DNA of 64,000 bases. It comes from Tenrec ecaudatus. Taxonomy: Eukaryota; Chordata; Mammalia; Afrosoricida; Tenrecidae. The position numbers and the translations under genes were made by a program. Below the pieces are notes generated by a model. The model was given only the letters and a program-made list of their open reading frames with translations, did not search any database and was not told where the DNA came from. The stretch is taken from NCBI RefSeq assembly GCF_050624435.1, contig NC_134538.1:113472437-113536436 (forward strand), in the 5' to 3' direction. Below, in pieces: positions 23,712 through 35,614 of the stretch; the stretch's first letter is position 1; every line of letters starts with the position of its first letter.

Positions 23712-25607
23712 TTTTTTCCCTTTTATCATTTTATTGGGGGCTCCTACAACTCTTATCATAATGCATACATACATCCATTGTGTCAAGCACATTTGTACAT
23801 TTTTTGCCATCCTCATTTTCAGAGTATTTTCTTTCTACTTGAGCCCTTGGTATCATCTCCTCATTTTTCCCTTCCCCTACCCCCACCCTCCCTTGCTCAA
23901 GAATCCTTGATAATTTACAAATTATTATATTTTTTCCTGTCTTACACTGACCGATGTCTCCCTTTGCCCACTTTTCTGTTGTCCATCCCCTGGGAAGGGG
24001 TTATACATAAATCATTGTGATCAGTTCCCCCTTTCTGCCCCCACCTTCCCCTTCCCCTCCTGGGATCACTACTCTCAATATCAGTCCTGAGGGGTTTATC
24101 TGTCCTGGATTCTTTGTGTTACCAGCTCTTATATGGACCCGTGTACATGCTCTGGTCTTGCTGGATTTTTGAGGTAGAACTGGGGTCGTGATAGTGGGTG
24201 GGAGGACGCATTAAAGAACTAGAGGAAATTTGTATGTCTCACCAGTGCTATACTGCACCCTGACTGGCTCGTCTCTTCCTTGTGACCTTTCTGTAAGTGG
24301 ATGTTCAATTGTCTACAGATGGGCTTTGGGTCTCCCCTCCACACTTGCCCTCATTCACAATTGATAATTGATAATGACTTTTTGTCTGGTATCTGATCCC
24401 ATCAACACCTCATGATCACACAGGCTAGTGTGCTTCTTCCATGTGGACTTTGTTGCTTCTAAGCTAGATGGCCACTTGTTAATCTTCAAGTCTTTAAGAC
24501 TCCAGATGCTAAATCTTTTGATAGCCGGTCACCTTCAGCTTTCTTCACTACATTTCTTATGCACCTATTTGTCTTCAGCGATCATGTCAGGAAGGTGAAA
24601 AATCACGGAATGCCAGGTTATTAGGACAAAGTGTTCTTGCATTGAGGGAGTACTTGAGTAGAGACCCAATGTCCATCTACTACCTTAATGTTAAACCTAT
24701 AAATATATGTACATAGTGCTATTTCCTTATCATTCCATATAAATGTATTTACATATGTACATGCCTATATTTAGACCTCTATAAATACCTTTTGTCTCCT
24801 AGTTCTTTCCTCTGTTTCCTTTTACTTTCCTCTTGTCCCGCTATCATGCTCAGTCTTCATTCAGTAATTCCTTTCTGTAACATTGCCTTTGATGAAGCCC
24901 TACCAGGCATCCTATGCCCTCCTCACCATCAATTTCAGATTGCTTGTTATTTCCCTGTCCCTGGGTTTGTTAACACCCACTTCCTTTCCCCTGCTTCCCC
25001 CTCTCCAGTGTCCCTTTGGATTGTTTAGCTCACCTATCTTATCTAGATAGGCATGCAGAGACAATAATAAGCACACACACAAATATAGAGCAAAACAAAC
25101 CAGCAAAAGAAAACAAAACAGCAGCAATGTAAGCCAACAACAACAAAAAGAAAAGCCTATAAATAGCTCAAGGTCTTATTGGCCTTTAGAAGTGTTTTCT
25201 GGTAGAGTCTGATGAGGTGTCATGCCCTTGCCCCAAAGTCTAATTTTGGTATTTTCAGGGACTTCGTTGCTTTGTTCCCCTTGCTGCTCTGTTGCACACC
25301 CTTAGCGTTTCACCCTGGAATGGTGGTGCAAGGTCAGACACAGTTCCTGCACTGTGCCTCCAGTGTTGTCTCTCAAAGCACTTTGGGCCAGTTTGTGTCT
25401 TGTGGTGGAGCCGGCCCTATGGTCCTCTCTGTGCATTGGCTGCTCTGAGCAGGAATATCATCCTCAGGGCTTGTTGGGCCAGGATTTGTTCCATTCTCTC
25501 TCCTTCCCTCTTCGTTTGCTCCTGTGTGCTCTGATCAGACACTCCCCTCTCACTGTGTTGTAGCTCCACTGCTGTCTTCTGAAGTGATTTTGGGGGGCGG
25601 GGGTGAA
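23712..25607 (-). mobile_element. L1 3' UTR insertion, 1.9 kb
   Basis: A T-run and cattttattgggggctccta mark the poly(A) end on the minus strand. The known order of this afrotherian-type L1 3' UTR then follows: 'cttgagcccttggtatcatc', 'tctttaagactccagatgct' and 'tgcattgagggagtacttga', then a TA-rich part, then a pyrimidine-rich and GC-richer upstream part. Flanking RTE sequence is duplicated at the ends (aacatcattctt and gacatctttctt), marking the insertion limits. I see no ORF2 sequence, so it is 5'-truncated within the unusually long 3' UTR. Confidence 0.85.
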
Positions 25608-26334
25608 GGACATCTTTCTTGAAGAAAGGAAAAGGTAATTTAAAAAGAAACAAAAGAAAGAGAAAAGCAAAAATCGATGACAAAAGAGACTCTGGAGCTT
25701 GCTCTTCAATGCAGAGTAGTTCAATGGCATTAAAGAAATGAAGTAAAAGAAAAACAGCAGGCAGTTTCCAAGGCCACTCAGGAGGTCAGTGCTGACAGGA
25801 GCAAACACCTAGAGTTAGAAAAGCAAAGGGAACCACGGAACTGCTCCAGCTGTGAGTGCTGAAGAACCAATGCATGAAATATTCCGCCACTGCACAAAGC
25901 ACAGTTTGTTAACGCTCAGTCTTTTCGAGAAGTAGCATATGATCAGGAGCCAGTGGCCGTGAAAGAGGCTGACGCTGCATTAAGGGCTTTAGTGGAAAGG
26001 CACAAGGAAAGGATGAACCGCTAATGGAGGCTCTTCAGCCAACATGAAAGGCTGGATGGACTCGCTTGTTTTTGCCAGAAACGATTGCATTTTTGCAAGC
26101 AAAATCTACAACATGTTTTTATGAAGTTAATATTTTGGTTTTGATGAGGTCTGTCTAACAAATGAACATTAGAAGATGCAGGGCTTTGTCTTTCTTTTAA
26201 TTTTGTTTTTCTATTTATCCAGCACAAAATATAGATCTAACTGGTAATGCAACCAACTGTAAGAGATTCCTACCAGTACTCATTCCAAAGAAAGGCGATC
26301 CAACATGATGTAGAAATTATTGAACAGTATCACT

Positions 26335-26689
26335 CATACTGAGTGTACCATGGACTGCTAAAAGGACAGACGCATCTCTCCTGAAAGATGTAAACTCAGA
26401 GCGCTCCGTAGAGGCAAGGATGGCAAAACTTCATCTTAGATACTTTGGACATATGGTCAGAAGAGACCAGTCCCGAGGGAAGAGCTTCGTGCTTAGTAAA
26501 GTGGGGGGCTGAGAAAAGAGGATGACCCTCAGGACAGACACAGTGGTGGACACAGTGGCTCAAGCATGGGGACAGCTGTGAGGGCGGCGCAGGATAGATG
26601 ATGCAGCTGGGCGTTTGGCGGTGCTAGGATCTCGATAGGTTGGAACTATCTCACTGGCACCTAAAAAATAAAATAAACGTCATTAATTG
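26335..26689 (+). mobile_element. Second RTE 3' tail nested in the RTE
   Basis: It starts accatggactgctaaaagga and runs through 'tagaggcaaggatggcaaaa' and 'actttggacatatggtcaga' to the 3' end 'ctcactggcacctaaaaa'. This is the terminal part of the family placed in the middle of the older copy. The host sequence on its left (gtatcactcat) and right (gtcattaattgac) reads as one RT segment, so it is a later insertion. Confidence 0.8.
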
Positions 26690-27583
26690 ACACAGTAAAG
26701 TATTTCTGAAGGTAATTTTAAAACTGTTGATGCTGTAAATTGACAGGGACTTCCAAATATGTGAGCCAGATCCAAAATAGGACACAGATAGAAGCGCTAT
26801 CATTGCTGATGTCAGATAGATCTTTTGCTAAAAACAGAATAATAGAAAGATGTTTACCTGTGCTTCATAGACTGCAAAAAACCTTTCTACTCTATGGAGC
26901 ACAACATATTATGGATAAAATTGAGAAGAATAAGAATTTAAGAACAGTTACTATAGTCATGGACCCCTAAACATAGACCAATAGCCAGTCATTTAGACCA
27001 TATTAAGAAGAACATGGAATCAGTATTGGAATTTGACACATTAAGGATCTGCAATATGTAAATGAGACAACCTTGATTGCTGAAAGCAAAGGAAACTTGA
27101 AGTATTTACTTAAGAAAATCTAAGAATACAGCTTATTTAGTACGGATTACATTTCAACACAAAATAAAAATCCTCATAACTAGATTCATAGATAATATCC
27201 GTATACCTAAGATGAGATTGAAATTGTTAAGCCTTAACATTCCATTCTGCTTGCATTCACAATGGTAGACACAGTCAAGAAATCAAGCAACATATTGAAT
27301 TGAGGTAATCAACTGCCAATAAGTTGAAACTAGGAATCAGGACTGATTCAACGGGACTGCCAATGACCTCTTAAAGTGCTGAAAAACGAAGATGTTACCT
27401 TGAGCACTAGGTGTACCTAACCCAAGCCATATTTTCAATGTCTCATAAGCATGTGATTGCTGAACAGTGAATAAGGAAGACCAAAGTAGAATTTATGTCT
27501 TTTTTGTACATGTTTCATTTGAACTAATGCAAGAACAATAACAATATGGTCATAATTTCTGTCATACTATGCAGTGTGTATTT

Positions 27584-27900
27584 TTAAAAATCATTTTATT
27601 GGGGGCTCATACAACTCATCACAATCCATGCATCCATCCATTGTGTCAAGCATATTTGTACATATGTTGCCATCATTGTTCTCAAAAAATTTGCTTTTTA
27701 CTTGAGCCCTTGGTATCAGCTCCTCAATTTTCCCCTCCCTCTCTGCTCCCCTCCTACCCCCCTGAACCCTTGATAATTTATAAATTATTATTATTTTGTC
27801 ATATCTTACACCATCCTTTGTCTCTCTTTACCCCCTTTTCTGCTGTCCATCCCCCAGGGAGGAGGTTATATGTAGATCCTTACGATGTGTTCCCCCGTGT
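27584..27900 (-). mobile_element. L1 3' UTR fragment
   Basis: aaaatcattttattgggggc, 'gtgtcaagcatatttgtaca' and 'cttggtatcagctcctcaat' match the L1 3' end on the minus strand for about 315 bp. The 146-codon plus-strand open frame over it is antisense and spurious. Confidence 0.9.
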
Positions 27901-28896
27901 GTATTTTATCATGCTTGTCAATTTAAAAGAAAAAACCAAGCCAGACCTGAGCAAAAGGAAATGCATTTCTTTTCTGAAAACAAGTTATACTAAGTTATCA
28001 GATGTATAAAAAATTTGAACACAATAAAACCCAAGAATTACCAAATTTGATTAATGAATGAATAGATATGTTCTAGATATGTTGTCTATTGGGCAATAAA
28101 ATTGGGGGGGTGCAGGGAATGTAGGGCCTGATAGTGACTTTTTTATCCTTTTACTTTATAAATTTCATGAGTGATTTAATACACTCCAAAGATTTAACTG
28201 CTATATACATAAATTAATTTAATCTGAATCTTCACTCCATTTACTCATGATGTTCAATACTTATGAATCGACAAAATGCTTTCTGCAATTAGATGTCCCC
28301 TAGGCTTGTTAAAGTCAGTAGGTCCGTCACTGAACTCATAATTGCCCCATCTCTCTTGAAATCAGTTTGCTCTCCAATATTCACTCATTCTGCGTACATG
28401 TCTCTCACCTTGATTTCTAAGCTTGTGGAATGCAATATGCCTGTATTTACTGCAATAGTAGAACATTTTTATGACTTATGTAAGACCATTGAAGAAAATA
28501 AATGAAAGCTTGAATGATCATTTAAACACACTCCAGTCCTATAATCTCAATTTCATCACCATTATTACTTGACCACATTGCTTCTGACACATCAGTACCT
28601 TTGAGGATTTCCCACCCACTCCCATTCACAATTACTGTTTTAGCAAACCGGGATCCAGTTATAGTAAATCAAAGTGAAAAACAGTGGTCTCTTACATGTC
28701 ACAAGTTAAGTAGAAACATTTCAGTGGCCCTCTATCAAACTGAAGAAAAATGTAAAATCAAAGAGATTACTGGGATGTAGTAATGAAGGCCAGGATGAGC
28801 TTGGGATGTTCACAAAGCAAGCTGACCAATGACTAAAACAAGAGTCACGTTCAGTGATAATAAGATTCAGTATTCAGGAGTGAATTGGAAAAAAAT
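27901..28896. other. Sequence without a recognised gene
   Basis: No recognisable repeat core or coding segment. Confidence 0.4.
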
Positions 28897-28899
28897 TAA

Positions 28900-29078
28900 C
28901 ACCCATTACTATTTCCATGGAATTGAATCTGACTCCTCGCGACCCCACAGGACAGAATAGAGCTGTTCTCCAGGGTCCCCAGGCAGCCCCCTCAGCTGTT
29001 TTCCCAAGTAGCTAATGGGCTCTAACTGCTGACCCTGAGGTTAGCAGCTGAACTCATAATTCACGATGCCCCCAGAAT
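28900..29078 (-). repeat. AfroSINE
   Basis: The plus strand reads 'catggaattgaatctgactc', 'gaccccacaggacagaatag', 'actgctgaccctgaggttag', which is a full minus-strand AfroSINE. Confidence 0.85.
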
Positions 29079-30600
29079 TCCTGACCATTTCTCGGAGAGA
29101 CACCTAGTTTTCTGTATGTAAGCTCCTTAGAGGGGCCTGCTGTGGGGCTGTGACAATATACGAACCCTCAGGCCATCCTAAAGGTGGAGCTACTTCTGTC
29201 CATTAACTGTCACTACTTCTTTCTGAGAAAATCTCTAAATAGTTAATCTCTGTTAAGACATGTTCTGTTCTTTATTAAATATACTTTCTCATGTTCCTTG
29301 ATTAAAGACAAAAGTCGAAAAATCGAGCAAAGCAATAAACCTGTAAGCTTCTGTTATAGGAAACCCAATATCGTTAAAAGGTGTAAGTTATGCCACAGAA
29401 TTGACCACTGAGGATTTTATAATAGAGTTTTTCTTAAGATATGATCTTATAATGTTTCATTTGCTTGAATACAACCCTATACTCAGAAAGAAGCCCAGTA
29501 ATTTTCATGTGAAAGATACTTGATATATAAAGCCTTACTAATCATCATTTCTTACATCTTTAGTATTGACAGTTACACTATCCTAAGTTGTATTTTTATG
29601 AGTTATGCAAGGACTTCGAATGAAACCAAACTTTTCAAATGATATACATTTCTATGTATGTTCTATTTTCTATGTATGTTCTATAAATATCTGAGGGTTT
29701 GAAATACTGTGTGATTTATTAAAGCTTGCTTTTCTAAAATTCATATTTAATGTTAGATTTAATTATCCTTGGGAATGTTCTCATTTAATTTTACACACAG
29801 CACATTGTAGAGTAAATCTACACTTGTTTGTGCATTTTTTAAAAAATCATGCACTCTGGGTTCTGTTGCTGTTATCAGACACCAGTAGCTGCAGCATCCC
29901 ACCAGGCAGTGGGACAGGGAAGCACTGGTCTTTCAATTACGAAAACACAGAAAGGTTTGGGAGGCTTTTCATGCCTGTGCCCGGGAAAGACATTGTACTT
30001 CAAAAGTTACTGTTTCAAATGGCCACCTCTCATTTTGTCGGGGCAGCACATTTTTATTCTTCTTTAGGAAGTGTACGGATAAAAGAGCAAGATTTTAAAT
30101 ACTTCTCATTTAAAGGAAACAAATCAAATTGGAATTTAGTAAACTAGATGGTGGGGGGTTCTTATTCTTCATCGAGCCATATAGTGGACCAGCAAAACCC
30201 TGGCAAACACTTTCCCTCTACGCAAAGAATAATTGTTCTAAATATAATTTTTATCGACAAGTATTTCTTTCTAAAAAGTTGTCATACTTTATGTAATTAT
30301 TACATAAACAGGAAATGAACCCTTAGCCTTTAGCAGAGTCCTAAATAATAATACAATGCGTATAAACATAAAATCTTTTACTACATGAAATCATAAGATA
30401 TTTTGCTAAGAAAATTATTGTTTCCTTGTATTCCGTTTATATTGTAAAATAAATGTGTTCAGCCTGAAGAAAATAAAAATAGATAGGTAATATAAATCTG
30501 ATCACCTTTCCTTTTTTACCTTTCTAGTTACAATATAACATTATACGGCATCAAATTTATATGGAGAAAGAAGCAAAACTTAAAGATCACTCTTTCCATC
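29079..30600. other. AT-rich sequence without a recognised gene
   Basis: No repeat core recognised. A 107-codon open frame at 29824-30147 on the plus strand has no recognisable domain and I treat it as chance. Confidence 0.4.
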
Positions 30601-30603
<3 letters not shown>

Positions 30604-30664
<61 letters not shown>

Positions 30665-30673
30665 ACACACACC
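30604..30673. repeat. (AC)n microsatellite
   Basis: About 34 AC units with a single T interruption near 30660. Open frames across it on both strands (TH or VC repeats) are artefacts. Confidence 0.96.
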
Positions 30674-31239
30674 CCAAAGCAGGCAGAATAGAAGCGCCAC
30701 GCAGGTGAGCCCAAAGGCTCCCCTTACACTGATAGAGCAGGTTAGGGTCTGAGAGCAGGGTCTGCCCTGGTGGGAGAGGATGCAGCTCAAAACTCGCAGC
30801 ACCCCTGCCACCAATTTCCATTTCAGTGTAAACAGGGCTCAATCGGTTAGGAAATCAATCTGTGCAAAGCAGCAACTCGCGGACTGCAGCTCGCAGTTGG
30901 ATTATACTCTCACAAACTCCTCATGTCAACAGTATTTTAAATTCAATGCTATTGGATAAATTATGGATGTTATCACTGTAATCGCCCTATATGCTAGAGG
31001 AAATGATGGATTTTTTTTGTTGTTGTTTCTTTTGGGTTGTTTATGTTTTGATTGTTTGGAGTTTTGGATTTTGTTGTTGTTGTTTATCTTGTTGGTTCTG
31101 GTTTTGTTTATTGTTTTTGTCATAATATGATTGCCAAAGTAAACTAGAGTCTTTCCTAACTCAGGGACAAGCAGATGGATTCTGACACCCACGTAATTCT
31201 AGTCCCAATCCAAGAACAGTTATTTCTTATAAAATGGCC
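30674..31239. other. Spacer with a T/G-rich low-complexity part
   Basis: No gene seen. The part 31013-31120 is a low-complexity TTG/TTTG-rich stretch. Confidence 0.4.
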
Positions 31240-32425
31240 CTGCACGATACTCGCCTTCAAGAAAAGATGGCTGAAGGAAGCTAAGGTTCTGCAGCCAGTG
31301 GGTGAAGAAAGCAGATGGTGACAGAATATCAATTGGAATCATACCTGGTGTCTTAAAGGCTTGAAGTCAAATGAGCAGCTATCTACGTGGGGTGTCAACT
31401 AGGCTCCCGTGGAGGAAGCGCACCAGCCTGTATGATCCAAAGATGATAATAAAAAAGTCCAAATATGATGACGGTAAAAGTATCAGAGCTTAAATTCTTA
31501 ACACCCAATTTATAGAAGGCAACGAAGGACTGTGGAGACCCCACCTCCCTCTGCAGCGTCTGGTCTGATTGGGCCTCTGGAAAATCCCCTTTCGTTGCAG
31601 GTGAGGGACTTGAGCAGCTTCACCGGCAGAGATTTCGTAAACTTGATGATGGTGAACCAGACCATGTGTCATCTGGTACTGGCTCAGTTGATCTCTTTCT
31701 TGTGCAACCTGAATTTGCTCTCTGTGCAAATATTTCTCCAGTGTTCCAAGAAGGAAATTTCTTCTGTGCTTTAAAAAATATTGTTGGTGGCTTTCTTAAT
31801 TTTTATCTTCATGCTGTCATTATTGTTTTCTTCTTTCTGTTTCGTTTCGAGTCTGTTTTTGATAGTTTCTGCTAGCTTTCCCAGTTTAAGGAGCGCAGGC
31901 GTGGATGCATAGAGACAGTCACTGACGCAGTGGTTTATTTGTGAATGCGTGAGTCAGGGGTAGCCTGCATTGGAGCAGATTGTGACGGTGTGTGTACAAC
32001 GCTTTTAGAAGCAGTTTAACTGTGGAAATGTAGGATATATGAATATTATGTCAAGAAATTTGCTTAAACAAAAAAGAAACCACACTTGAAGGATGGTTAG
32101 CTTGGGCGCAGAAGGAAGAAATTTGGCTGAGGCAGCACTGAGCTCATTTGGATGCTGGTGGAAGAATTTGGAGAGGGATAGCAACGAGGTTGGTCCAACA
32201 TGAAGACCACAATGAGTGGCACTGAATTAGACATACAGAAGTTGTTGACTTGGTGAATGTTTTGTTATATGTATTTTTGCCAAAACTGAAAAAAAATTAT
32301 GTGAATAAAAATGATTACAGGCAAAAGAAAACATTCTAAAATTGTACAACTCTTCTTGATATGGTTGAACTGTTGAATTGTACGATATGTGGGAAAAAGT
32401 TCCAATAAAACAGTTTTGAATAAAT
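31240..32425 (+). mobile_element. L1 3' UTR copy with internal rearrangement
   Basis: It begins like 13028-13838 with 'gtgaagaaagcagatggtga', then 'gtcttaaaggcttgaagtca'. The middle (about 31500-31900) differs from the other copies. A second block (32095-32330) carries 'ttgacttggtgaatgttttg', and the end is 'ccaataaaacagttttgaa' with AATAAA and an A-rich tail. It may be two pieces side by side. Confidence 0.6.
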
Positions 32426-32521
32426 AAATGAACAAAGACCAGAGGAGCATGTAAATAGTGAGTAGGAACTGGGCCGCCAGGAGTGGGCATGGACTTCATG
32501 GCAGTGAGTGTGATCTTGCCT

Positions 32522-32535
32522 TTTTTTTTTTGGAG
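32522..32535. repeat. Poly(T) run
   Basis: A pure T stretch of about 13 bases next to G-rich sequence. It is likely the remnant tail of a minus-strand retroposed sequence. Confidence 0.5.
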
Positions 32536-32959
32536 GGTGGGGATGAGGGTGGGAGAGGGGTAGCTCAAATGAAAACTAACTTCCCCATTAGACAATTGTT
32601 ATTTTATTTTTAAATGTCCAATAGATTTTTATTTTTGAATAAGACCAATAAAAATTTATTAAGGTATTGCAGTAAGCCATGAAAGCTAGACCTTAAATTT
32701 GAGTAGAGAATGAATCGAGGATGGTCATGAGTGAGAAAATTTGTGTCTCGTGTTAGAGGGAAGCCAGCTCCCCTGATCCAATTGGGCTCCCCTGGAGGGC
32801 AGTTAAGATGTGGCATCGTAATGGCCAAGGGCAGAGCAAGCTCAGGTGCATGCAGATATACATCGAATTGATCTAATTAGGTGGGTTCAGTTTAGAAAGT
32901 ATAGATAACACTCAGGGCTTTGCAGACTGTTAAATATACTTATTGTTATCCACAGACAA

Positions 32960-33056
32960 CAGCGAAAGATGACGCTTCACGAAGGAACCATGTTACTCTG
33001 CCCGACAGGGTCCCTATTAGTCAGAATCAGCTCTCTGGCAGTGAGTTTTGTTTTGT
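32960..33056 (+). repeat. AfroSINE 3' fragment
   Basis: gttactctgcccgacagggt, 'ccctattagtcagaatcagc' and 'tctctggcagtgagttttg' form the SINE 3' third on the plus strand. Confidence 0.7.
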
Positions 33057-33545
33057 GTCATTAGCAACAGAACCTAAGTCACTAATCCAGAATTACAAAT
33101 TAAAACTTGAGTACTAGAATGGAATGTCAAGATTATGATTAGAAATCTGCAGAGCTGTCCACCTACTGAATTTTGGAAACTCTAAAGACTGATTAGATAG
33201 AGCAGAGCATCTAGTCAGCATCTTGTCAGAATTTTGTGACAAATTAAATACCTCCCTGAGACTCAATATCCTATCTGTAATTTTGGAATCCTAAAACTTT
33301 CCCAAGCTGTTGTTTTTTTAAAATTTGATGTTTTAAGAAGGACTTTTCAGTGGAGTTCGATCAACGTTAGCTTTCAAATGGTGAGACACCAGCAACTGAA
33401 AATATGGGCTGACCTAAAACAGGACAGCTCGGGAGTCAGACAAAGATGACACTTCAGTTACTGAATATGTGCATAGAACTCAAAATGCTTACAGGATTTT
33501 GAGGAAAGCAATGGTAAGATATATTAACTGAGGTCATAATTAATT
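33057..33545. other. Sequence without a recognised gene
   Basis: Nothing recognised. Confidence 0.4.
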
Positions 33546-33716
33546 ACTACCCCTCGTGGCATAGTAGTTACATGTTGGGCTATGATCTGAGAGGACAGAA
33601 GTTCTGTGGAAGAAAGGTGAAACTTACTGCTCTGTCAAGGGTGACAGTCTTGGAAATCAACAGGGGCAGTTCTGCAGGACCACTGGAGGTTGGAAGGGAC
33701 TCAGTGACAGGGATTT
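33546..33716 (+). repeat. AfroSINE
   Basis: Plus-strand copy: 'cctcgtggcatagtagttac', 'caacaggggcagttctgcag' and 'gggactcagtgacaggg'. It is nearly complete. Confidence 0.85.
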
Positions 33717-34084
33717 TGATTTGTTTTTTGTTTCTTTTGGAGTTCCATCCTAGAAGTGGGTTAATCCCTCTCTCCAACTGGAGATACTATTCAACCCAGG
33801 TGGCACTGGAGAGCTCGGGACACAGGAATGCCGTGAGTTAGGAAGAGTTCAAATCCCTGGAAAGTAGAACTTGGTGAGAGGCAGGTGTGGACCATGACTA
33901 GAGCTCCTCTTAGGAAGCTAGCTCCATATTCCTCCTTGAAGGCAAGCAGATCTCAGGACGGGACAAGATAAATCAATGCCATGAGATTCAGCCACATGGT
34001 TACAATTTGTAATCTACGGCAATATGAGGGTGTGTGTGTAGAGTATGTAGCAAGGGAATTTTATCTTTGCCTAAACTTTCGAGG

Positions 34085-34208
34085 TAGGAGAAAGATGAGG
34101 CTTTCTACCCCAATAAAGAGTTACAATCTTGAAAACCCACAGGGGCAATTCTAGCTTGTCCTCCAAGGTTGCCAAGGATTGGAATGACTCCCCGGCAGTG
34201 AGTTTGAA
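34085..34208 (+). repeat. AfroSINE, 5'-truncated
   Basis: 'aaagatgaggctttctaccc', 'aacccacaggggcaattcta' and 'ccccggcagtgagtttg' on the plus strand. The tRNA-like head is missing. Confidence 0.88.
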
Positions 34209-34282
34209 TGAACGGCCCAGGGCAAACCCTACATAGTTCTTGTACTGTTGTCACTCTGGGAGATGGAAGTTTGCAACCCTAA

Positions 34283-34476
34283 ACTGAACTCAGTGCCACT
34301 GAGTTGATTCTGATGCCCAGGGGTCCCACAGGACAGGGTCGAACTCCCCCCTTGTTTCTGAGACTAACTCTGTGGGAGTAGAAAGCCTCATTTTCTCCAT
34401 GGACAGGTGGTGGCTTCAAACTGCCAACCTTGTGGTTAGCAGTCCAGCACAAACCACTAGGCCCCCAGGGCTCCCT
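34283..34476 (-). repeat. AfroSINE, full length
   Basis: The plus strand reads 'cagtgccactgagttgattc', 'tagaaagcctcattttctcc', 'aaccttgtggttagcagtcc', 'ccccagggctcc'. It lies tail-to-tail with the plus-strand copy at 34085-34208, giving an inverted repeat of about 120 bp separated by about 75 bp. Confidence 0.92.
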
Positions 34477-34682
34477 TTGCTCCACTATGTCATATGAAAA
34501 ACACATGGACCCGGTTCCAGTTCAGGGCTGGGAGAAAAGATAATTAAGAAACGTGTATTAAAAATTGTGGAAACGTTTAAGAATTAAGTGTATGCATATA
34601 AGGATATAAGACTGAGAGGGGAGGATAGGATACAAAGGATTGAAAGTTAAAATAAAAACACTCATATTCCTATCAATGTCTA

Positions 34683-34845
34683 TTTGCATACGTGTGTATA
34701 TGTATACACATAAAGTATATATATAATATATAATACATATATGTATTGTGTGTACACATGTATATATGTATACACATAATGTATAAATACTATATATATA
34801 CATACATATATGTGTGTTTATGTGTACATATATAGGTGTGTGTAG
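34683..34845. repeat. TA/TG-rich low-complexity tract
   Basis: Alternating tata, catacatata and tgtgtg motifs with no constant unit. The 132-codon minus-strand frame across it (34558-34956) is an artefact rich in Y, I, H and C. Confidence 0.85.
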
Positions 34846-34919
34846 TTTACTGTCCATGATATAGTCCATAAAAGAGTAAGCTACATCATCTCGATGCTGT
34901 ATAAACACCATAGTAAACA

Positions 34920-35260
34920 TGTATGTCACCCAACTTCCAGTGGCACTTGTGGCCACTGCTACCCCTTCTGGTGCTACTGGAGCTGCTGACGGAGGCTGGC
35001 AGAATTGGTGGAGATGCCATCAGCAGCTGAGAGGAAGGTGGTGGGTGCCAAGCCAGAAGAGAGAGAGGGGCATCAGAACACTCAGTTCTTCCCTGTTACG
35101 CCCTTCGGAACATCAGGGGCACCCTGGGCACCAGAGCCTCTGCCACCCACCGGCATACAAAATTAAGCTTGAGAGCCTGCACCCTGAGCTGCGCATGTCT
35201 TTGGCGTCACCTGCATAAATCCTAGTTGTTGTCCAATGCTGCATGAGTTTCAGTTTGAGT
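34920..35260. other. GC-richer segment without a recognised gene
   Basis: A 99-codon plus-strand open frame (34919-35218) has no recognisable domain, and no splice signals or polyadenylation context support it. It could be part of an unrecognised repeat. Confidence 0.35.
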
Positions 35261-35264
35261 GGTT

Positions 35265-35352
35265 AAAACCAGTAAACCCAAACTCATGGCCATTGAGTCA
35301 ATCCCGACTCAGTGCGATCCTGTAGGACAGGTGCGGACAGCCCCTGTTGTTC
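35265..35352 (-). repeat. AfroSINE 3' fragment
   Basis: 'aaactcatggccattgagtc', 'aatcccgactcagtgcgatc' and 'ctgtaggacaggtgcgga' match the SINE tail on the minus strand. Confidence 0.8.
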
Positions 35353-35379
35353 CCCCTCCTGCAATACTCAACATAAGGG

Positions 35380-35612
35380 AAAACTGCTGTCTCTTTAACA
35401 GATAAATGTGTTTGGACCACAGATAAATATAATAATTAAGATGAATTATTATATCACTATATCAATAGAATTATACTAATTAATATAATTTATAATTCAT
35501 ATTTATTTATTCTAAAAATAAATATAATTAATCTATTATTAATATATTAAATAAGATTCATTATTGCTTAATGGACATTATATATAACTATACATATTAA
35601 ATACATTACATA
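35380..35612. repeat. AT-rich low-complexity tract
   Basis: Almost pure A/T with taatataattta-like words. It directly flanks the TA target side of the mariner element. Confidence 0.75.
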
Positions 35613-35614
35613 TA

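Larger units (their letters stand above)
23465..27515 (+). mobile_element. RTE (BovB-like) LINE, split by two insertions
   Basis: Four segments in order reconstruct one long RTE copy. The endonuclease-RT linker is at 23465-23711 (accatcaattgctcacatgc) and resumes at 25608-25810 (gatgacaaaagagactctgg). The RT N-terminal part is at 25880-26334 (ttccaaagaaaggcgatcca). The RT core to the near end is at 26690-27515 (attgctgatgtcagatagat). The protein would be a reverse transcriptase/endonuclease, but stops and indels destroy it and an internal part is lost before 26940. An L1 3' UTR (23712-25607) and a second RTE tail (26335-26689) interrupt it. The true 3' end is missing. Confidence 0.85.

Noticed and set aside
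27569-28009. Open frame of 146 codons on the plus strand
   Set aside because: Most of it is antisense L1 3' UTR. The same kind of frame appears at other L1 tails (23683-24020, 59266-59604).
30528-30842. 104-codon open frame on the minus strand
   Set aside because: The core is a VC repeat translated from the AC microsatellite.
34919-35218. 99-codon open frame as a possible gene
   Set aside because: No recognised domain, no splice or polyadenylation support, and repeats on both sides.
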